Shown: piece by piece, positions 61,224 to 64,000 of the stretch
Layout of the letters: every line of letters starts with the position of its first letter
Position numbering within the stretch: position 1 is the first letter of the stretch
Source of the DNA: Desulfoferrobacter suflitae
Lineage (GTDB): Bacteria; Desulfobacterota; Syntrophobacteria; Syntrophobacterales; Syntrophobacteraceae
Direction of reading: 5' to 3'
DNA: 64,000 nucleotides
Assembly (NCBI RefSeq): GCF_022603395.1
Contig: NZ_JAIBKA010000008.1
Span: 1 to 64,000 of the forward strand
Program-made: the position numbers and the translations under genes
Notes under the pieces: generated by a model
What the model was told of the DNA's origin: nothing
The model's database searches: none
The model's input: only the letters and a program-made list of their open reading frames with translations

Positions 61224-62522
61224 CTACTGGCCTAGAGATTCCGCATAAATTTCAATCACATGCTTTACCTGGATCGGTTCTCGAGCGTGTGACAGCAGGT
61301 CGGAAATTTGCATCATGCAGGCGGGGCAACTGGTCGCCACAACAGAACATTGCGACCGTACGATGCTGTCTCGTTTGCGCTTGCCGATGGCCTGCGAAAC
61401 GTCATAGTAGTGGATATTAAAACTGCCCCCGCAGCCGCAGCATCGGTCAGCTTCCGCCATTTCCTTAAACCGATGGGCGGAGCCTGCCAGCAGCAGAGCG
61501 CGGGGCTGTCTGGAAACTCCAAGCAGTTTCTTCAAATGGCAGGGATCATGATAGGTTACATACTTTTCCTCATACCCCGTTCCGCGCTGGGCGGGCGCGA
61601 TCGCCAGGCTATTTACCAGAAACTGGCTGATATCCATAGCCCTTGAAGCGATCGCGTAGACCTGCTCCAGCTCGACCGCAGTCAATCCCTGCGCCAGTAA
61701 CGGCCAGATTTGCTTGATGGTCGATGTACAGGTGGCGCAGCCGGTAACCAGAAAGTCAAATTCCTCGGCTGCGAACAGGGCCACATTGTGGCGAACCAGT
61801 TCATTGAAAGTCTGCAGGTCCCCTGATGACAGCGCGGGCATGCCGCAGCACCCCTGATCTGCCGGCAGAAATATGCCCACCTGATGATGCAGCAGGCTTT
61901 TCAGTATCGCCTGCCCAACTTCGGGGAAAATTTTGTCGACCAAACATCCCACGAAAAATCCGACTCTCAGTCCGGAGCTACCCGGGCGGGTGCTCAATGA
62001 CTGCACCATTCGATGGAACGGCGTCACGGCCAGGGTCTTAAAATGACGAGCCGTTAGAGGCGACATAAACCGCGCGCAGGAGGTGCCGAGCAGGTCATTG
62101 ACCGGTTTGGCGAACACCCCCTGCAGCTTTGCTCCCCATTCCAGGAAGATGTTGAAAAAGGCAGGACGTACAAGCAGCTGGCGAAAAATCGCTTGCTTTA
62201 ACGGGTTCATTGCCATATAGCCCGCGAGAATGGCGCGCGCCTTAAGGAAAATGTCCATCACTTTGACCCCGCTGGGGCAGTTGGCGGCACAGGAGCCACA
62301 CAGCAGGCAACGCATCAGACGCTCTTGCACTCCCTTGGGATCATCGAACATTTGCCCTACAAGACCATCCAGGAGTGCCAGCTTGCCTCTTGCCACATCG
62401 GCTTCACGTCCGGTTTCCGCGTACAGCGGACATACCGCCTGACACATGCCGCAGCGCATGCAGGCCGTCAGCTGATCTTCGAGTTGCCCGACCAGCTCAG
62501 CGAGACTTTTCATGTCGTACAT
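61224..62522 (-). CDS. glcF: GlcF-like (Fe-S)-binding subunit
   Basis: A 432-residue iron-sulfur protein with two [4Fe-4S] motifs, CMRCGMCQAVCP (near 17-30) and CLLCGSCAANCP (near 70-84), then two CCG domains (ADQGCCGMP and RCCGCGG, with DPCHLKKLL). This is the pattern of the glycolate oxidase iron-sulfur subunit GlcF. The FAD partner GlcD is not present, so it could serve another D-lactate/glycolate-type or heterodisulfide-related dehydrogenase. Start ATG 62522 has GGAGAG. Confidence 0.82.
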   Translation of the reverse strand: MYDMKSLAELVGQLEDQLTACMRCGMCQAVCPLYAETGREADVARGKLALLDGLVGQMFDDPKGVQERLMRCLLCGSCAANCPSGVKVMDIFLKARAILAGYMAMNPLKQAIFRQLLVRPAFFNIFLEWGAKLQGVFAKPVNDLLGTSCARFMSPLTARHFKTLAVTPFHRMVQSLSTRPGSSGLRVGFFVGCLVDKIFPEVGQAILKSLLHHQVGIFLPADQGCCGMPALSSGDLQTFNELVRHNVALFAAEEFDFLVTGCATCTSTIKQIWPLLAQGLTAVELEQVYAIASRAMDISQFLVNSLAIAPAQRGTGYEEKYVTYHDPCHLKKLLGVSRQPRALLLAGSAHRFKEMAEADRCCGCGGSFNIHYYDVSQAIGKRKRDSIVRSQCSVVATSCPACMMQISDLLSHAREPIQVKHVIEIYAESLGQ

Positions 62523-62629
62523 GGCCGCTCTCCAAAGAGGAGGGTTGCATGCGGGTTACCGCCGGGCACAGGCCCGGCGGTCTGCGACCCTTGGATAACG
62601 GGCCGCTTGCTCGCCCCCCACCTCACTCC

Positions 62630-62674
62630 GAGTCTCTCTCCCGCGAGGGGAGGAGAGAGGGAGTGTGCCCCGAG
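62630..62674. repeat. Purine/pyrimidine-rich inverted repeat with shared GAGGGAGTGTGCCCCGAG
   Basis: TCTCTCTCCC faces GGGAGGAGAGAGG, followed by GAGGGAGTGTGCCCCGAG (62657-62674), the 18 bases found at 45979-45996. It lies between the GlcF-like gene and pepN, so it is the same intergenic repeat family. Confidence 0.5.
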
Positions 62675-62783
62675 AAGCGCGGGGCCATGTATGGGTAATT
62701 GGAAGCTCCAGGGTGAGGGAGCTGAAAACCTCGTTATAGTACTCGACGATTTCAAGGGCGGCGGTCGGCAGTGAACGCTCCCA

Positions 62784-64000
62784 TTATGCATTATCGTCAC
62801 CCAGATACGCCCGGGCTTGTCCGTGTATGGTCGGGTTCTCTTCGGGTGAAATGTGACGCACTATTCTTTCCAGGCATGCGGTTGTCCTGGAGCGCAATTC
62901 CTGTTTCAGCTTCTTCACGTGCTGGAAAGTGTTCAACAGCCTGCTCGCGGTCGTCGTATTGACAGGTGACAGCTCGATGACCGTATCGGCAACCCATTCG
63001 ATGCCTCTATCGCTCCACACCATTTTGTTGTTGGCTGCCATGGGCAGAAACAATGCCCGACACCACGTGGGCTGCTTGATGTCAAAAGTGGGCCGCTGCT
63101 TTTCCTGCTCGATCATTTCGAAAACATCCGCACACGTCCCGCTGGAAACAATGCGCAAATAATTCGCATAGCCGCTCAGATGGGGGTGCCATTGCTGATA
63201 GGCCTGTTCCAGCAGTTCACGACGTTGCCGAGCGGAGCTGCGATTGAGCGCGGTCAGTGCGGCTACCCGGTCGGTCGCAGTGGTGGCCGATCGATAGTGA
63301 TCCAGTATCAACCGGTGGCTGTCCTCGTCATCCTTAACGGCAAGCAGATCCAGCAGCACATTTTTCAAGAGGCGCTGTTCGATTCCTTCTTTCGGGGAAC
63401 CGCCGCCGGCACTCGAATACGTGTCGAGTTGTGCAAACTGTGAGCAGAGCTCTTCCCTGAAGGCGTCCGTGACCGCCCGCATGAGTTGTTCGCGAGCCAC
63501 CACAAGCTCCTGATACCAGGTGGCATAAGCGCGGTCCATGGGCTGTTCATCGATGCGCAGAAAATAGGCTTTGAGCGCTGCCGGCAAGGCTGCATCCTTG
63601 AGAATGTCCCGGTAAAGATCCAGCCAGGCGCCATCGATGGCGGCATTGGCATCGTGCAGCAGGCGGATGCGTTGCATATCCGTCAATTGCCGCACGGCAT
63701 CCACCCGGTTGTAGTGATTGGGATCGAGTCGAGCCTGTAGTGTCAGCATTTCACTGCCGGCAGTGGCATTGTGAAGCGTCCCGTAAAACGAATAATCCCT
63801 GCCGATTGACGCAAAGGCAGGAGGTTCTGAAATGTTTTTGAGCGTTAACCGGGCGTCTCGCTCCCGTAACTGAAAAACCTGAGGAGTTCCCTCGATATCG
63901 CGGCCGTTTTGATCCACCAGCGCCAGTTGAATGGGAATGTGAAACGGCTCCCGCCCTTCAACTGCCTGCTGCTGAAAATCCATCATGAAGGATCGGTTGT
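62784..64000 (-). CDS. pepN: Aminopeptidase N, C-terminal part (runs off window)
   Basis: The C-terminal about 405 residues of an M1-family aminopeptidase of the PepN type. The frame stays open to the window edge, so the 5' part with the zinc motif HExxH is outside. The visible part matches DUF3458 and the ARM-like helical C-terminus (PFHIPIQLAL, GYANYLRIV, EWVADTVIELSPVN). It removes N-terminal amino acids from peptides. Confidence 0.85.
   Translation of the reverse strand, partial: NRSFMMDFQQQAVEGREPFHIPIQLALVDQNGRDIEGTPQVFQLRERDARLTLKNISEPPAFASIGRDYSFYGTLHNATAGSEMLTLQARLDPNHYNRVDAVRQLTDMQRIRLLHDANAAIDGAWLDLYRDILKDAALPAALKAYFLRIDEQPMDRAYATWYQELVVAREQLMRAVTDAFREELCSQFAQLDTYSSAGGGSPKEGIEQRLLKNVLLDLLAVKDDEDSHRLILDHYRSATTATDRVAALTALNRSSARQRRELLEQAYQQWHPHLSGYANYLRIVSSGTCADVFEMIEQEKQRPTFDIKQPTWCRALFLPMAANNKMVWSDRGIEWVADTVIELSPVNTTTASRLLNTFQHVKKLKQELRSRTTACLERIVRHISPEENPTIHGQARAYLGDDNA

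Noticed and set aside
62375-62774. Plus-strand frames opposite the GlcF-like gene and the repeat
   Set aside because: Antisense or repeat-derived, no ribosome sites.
1-64000. tRNA, rRNA, CRISPR arrays and known riboswitches
   Set aside because: Intergenic regions were read on both strands for acceptor/T-arm pairs, repeated spacers and aptamer cores; none was convincing. A covariance-model scan would be decisive.

Overview
The window looks like a chromosomal segment from a strict or near-strict anaerobe of the Desulfobacterota (deltaproteobacteria), possibly near Syntrophobacter. The evidence is a desulfoferrodoxin, flavodoxin and rubrerythrin set, a very large 2-oxoacid:ferredoxin oxidoreductase, a glycolate-oxidase-like iron-sulfur protein, sigma-54 regulation, hybrid-kinase phosphorelays, exported AmmeMemoRadiSam proteins and a mutS/amidase/RNB operon. 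The taxonomic placement is inference. I saw no rRNA, tRNA or CRISPR array.

Layout. 0-4 kb holds a polyhydroxyalkanoate locus (two phasins and a PhaC-type synthase, divergent from the repressor PhaR), then a decayed transposase and palindromic repeats. 4-11.3 kb holds a quinol NO reductase, a chemoreceptor, a nucleobase permease with a kinase-ATPase-like tail, and RNA-binding RRM and cold-shock proteins. A 132-bp MITE sits exactly at the convergent stop codons of the receptor and the permease. 12-19 kb is the mutS-amidase-RNB run. 19-25 kb (minus) is corC-lnt-prfB-DUF1786-uspA-histidine phosphatase; prfB keeps its programmed frameshift and the phosphatase is frameshifted. An intact ISL3-family insertion sequence with target duplication sits just upstream of corC.

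26-35 kb holds speD, a REC-GGDEF protein, nadK, a radical SAM protein, a TtuA-like tRNA thiolase and RNase Z. A small ORF with an in-frame UGA and a SECIS-like hairpin follows, then a GNAT protein and an M20 hydrolase. 35-41 kb is a minus-strand phosphorelay (CHASE4 hybrid kinase, Hpt protein, second hybrid kinase). 41-45 kb is the PFOR-like enzyme. 46-54.6 kb is dominated by oxygen defence: a lipoprotein superoxide dismutase, cydAB, superoxide reductase, flavodoxin, rubrerythrin and a sigma-54 regulator with a Cys-rich PAS region. 55-59 kb holds the MEMO-AMMECR1 fusion, its radical SAM partner (Tat-like leader) and an SpmA-SpmB fusion. 59-64 kb holds small stress proteins (Hsp20, SAP-like), a truncated DUF1269 gene, a coiled-coil protein, a GlcF-like protein and the 3' part of pepN, which runs off the window.

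The most unusual items are the UGA-containing small ORF (32588-32743), the exported-looking AmmeMemoRadiSam pair (54964-57674), the MITE that regenerates two stop codons (8536-8671), and the permease-ATPase fusion (8669-10396).
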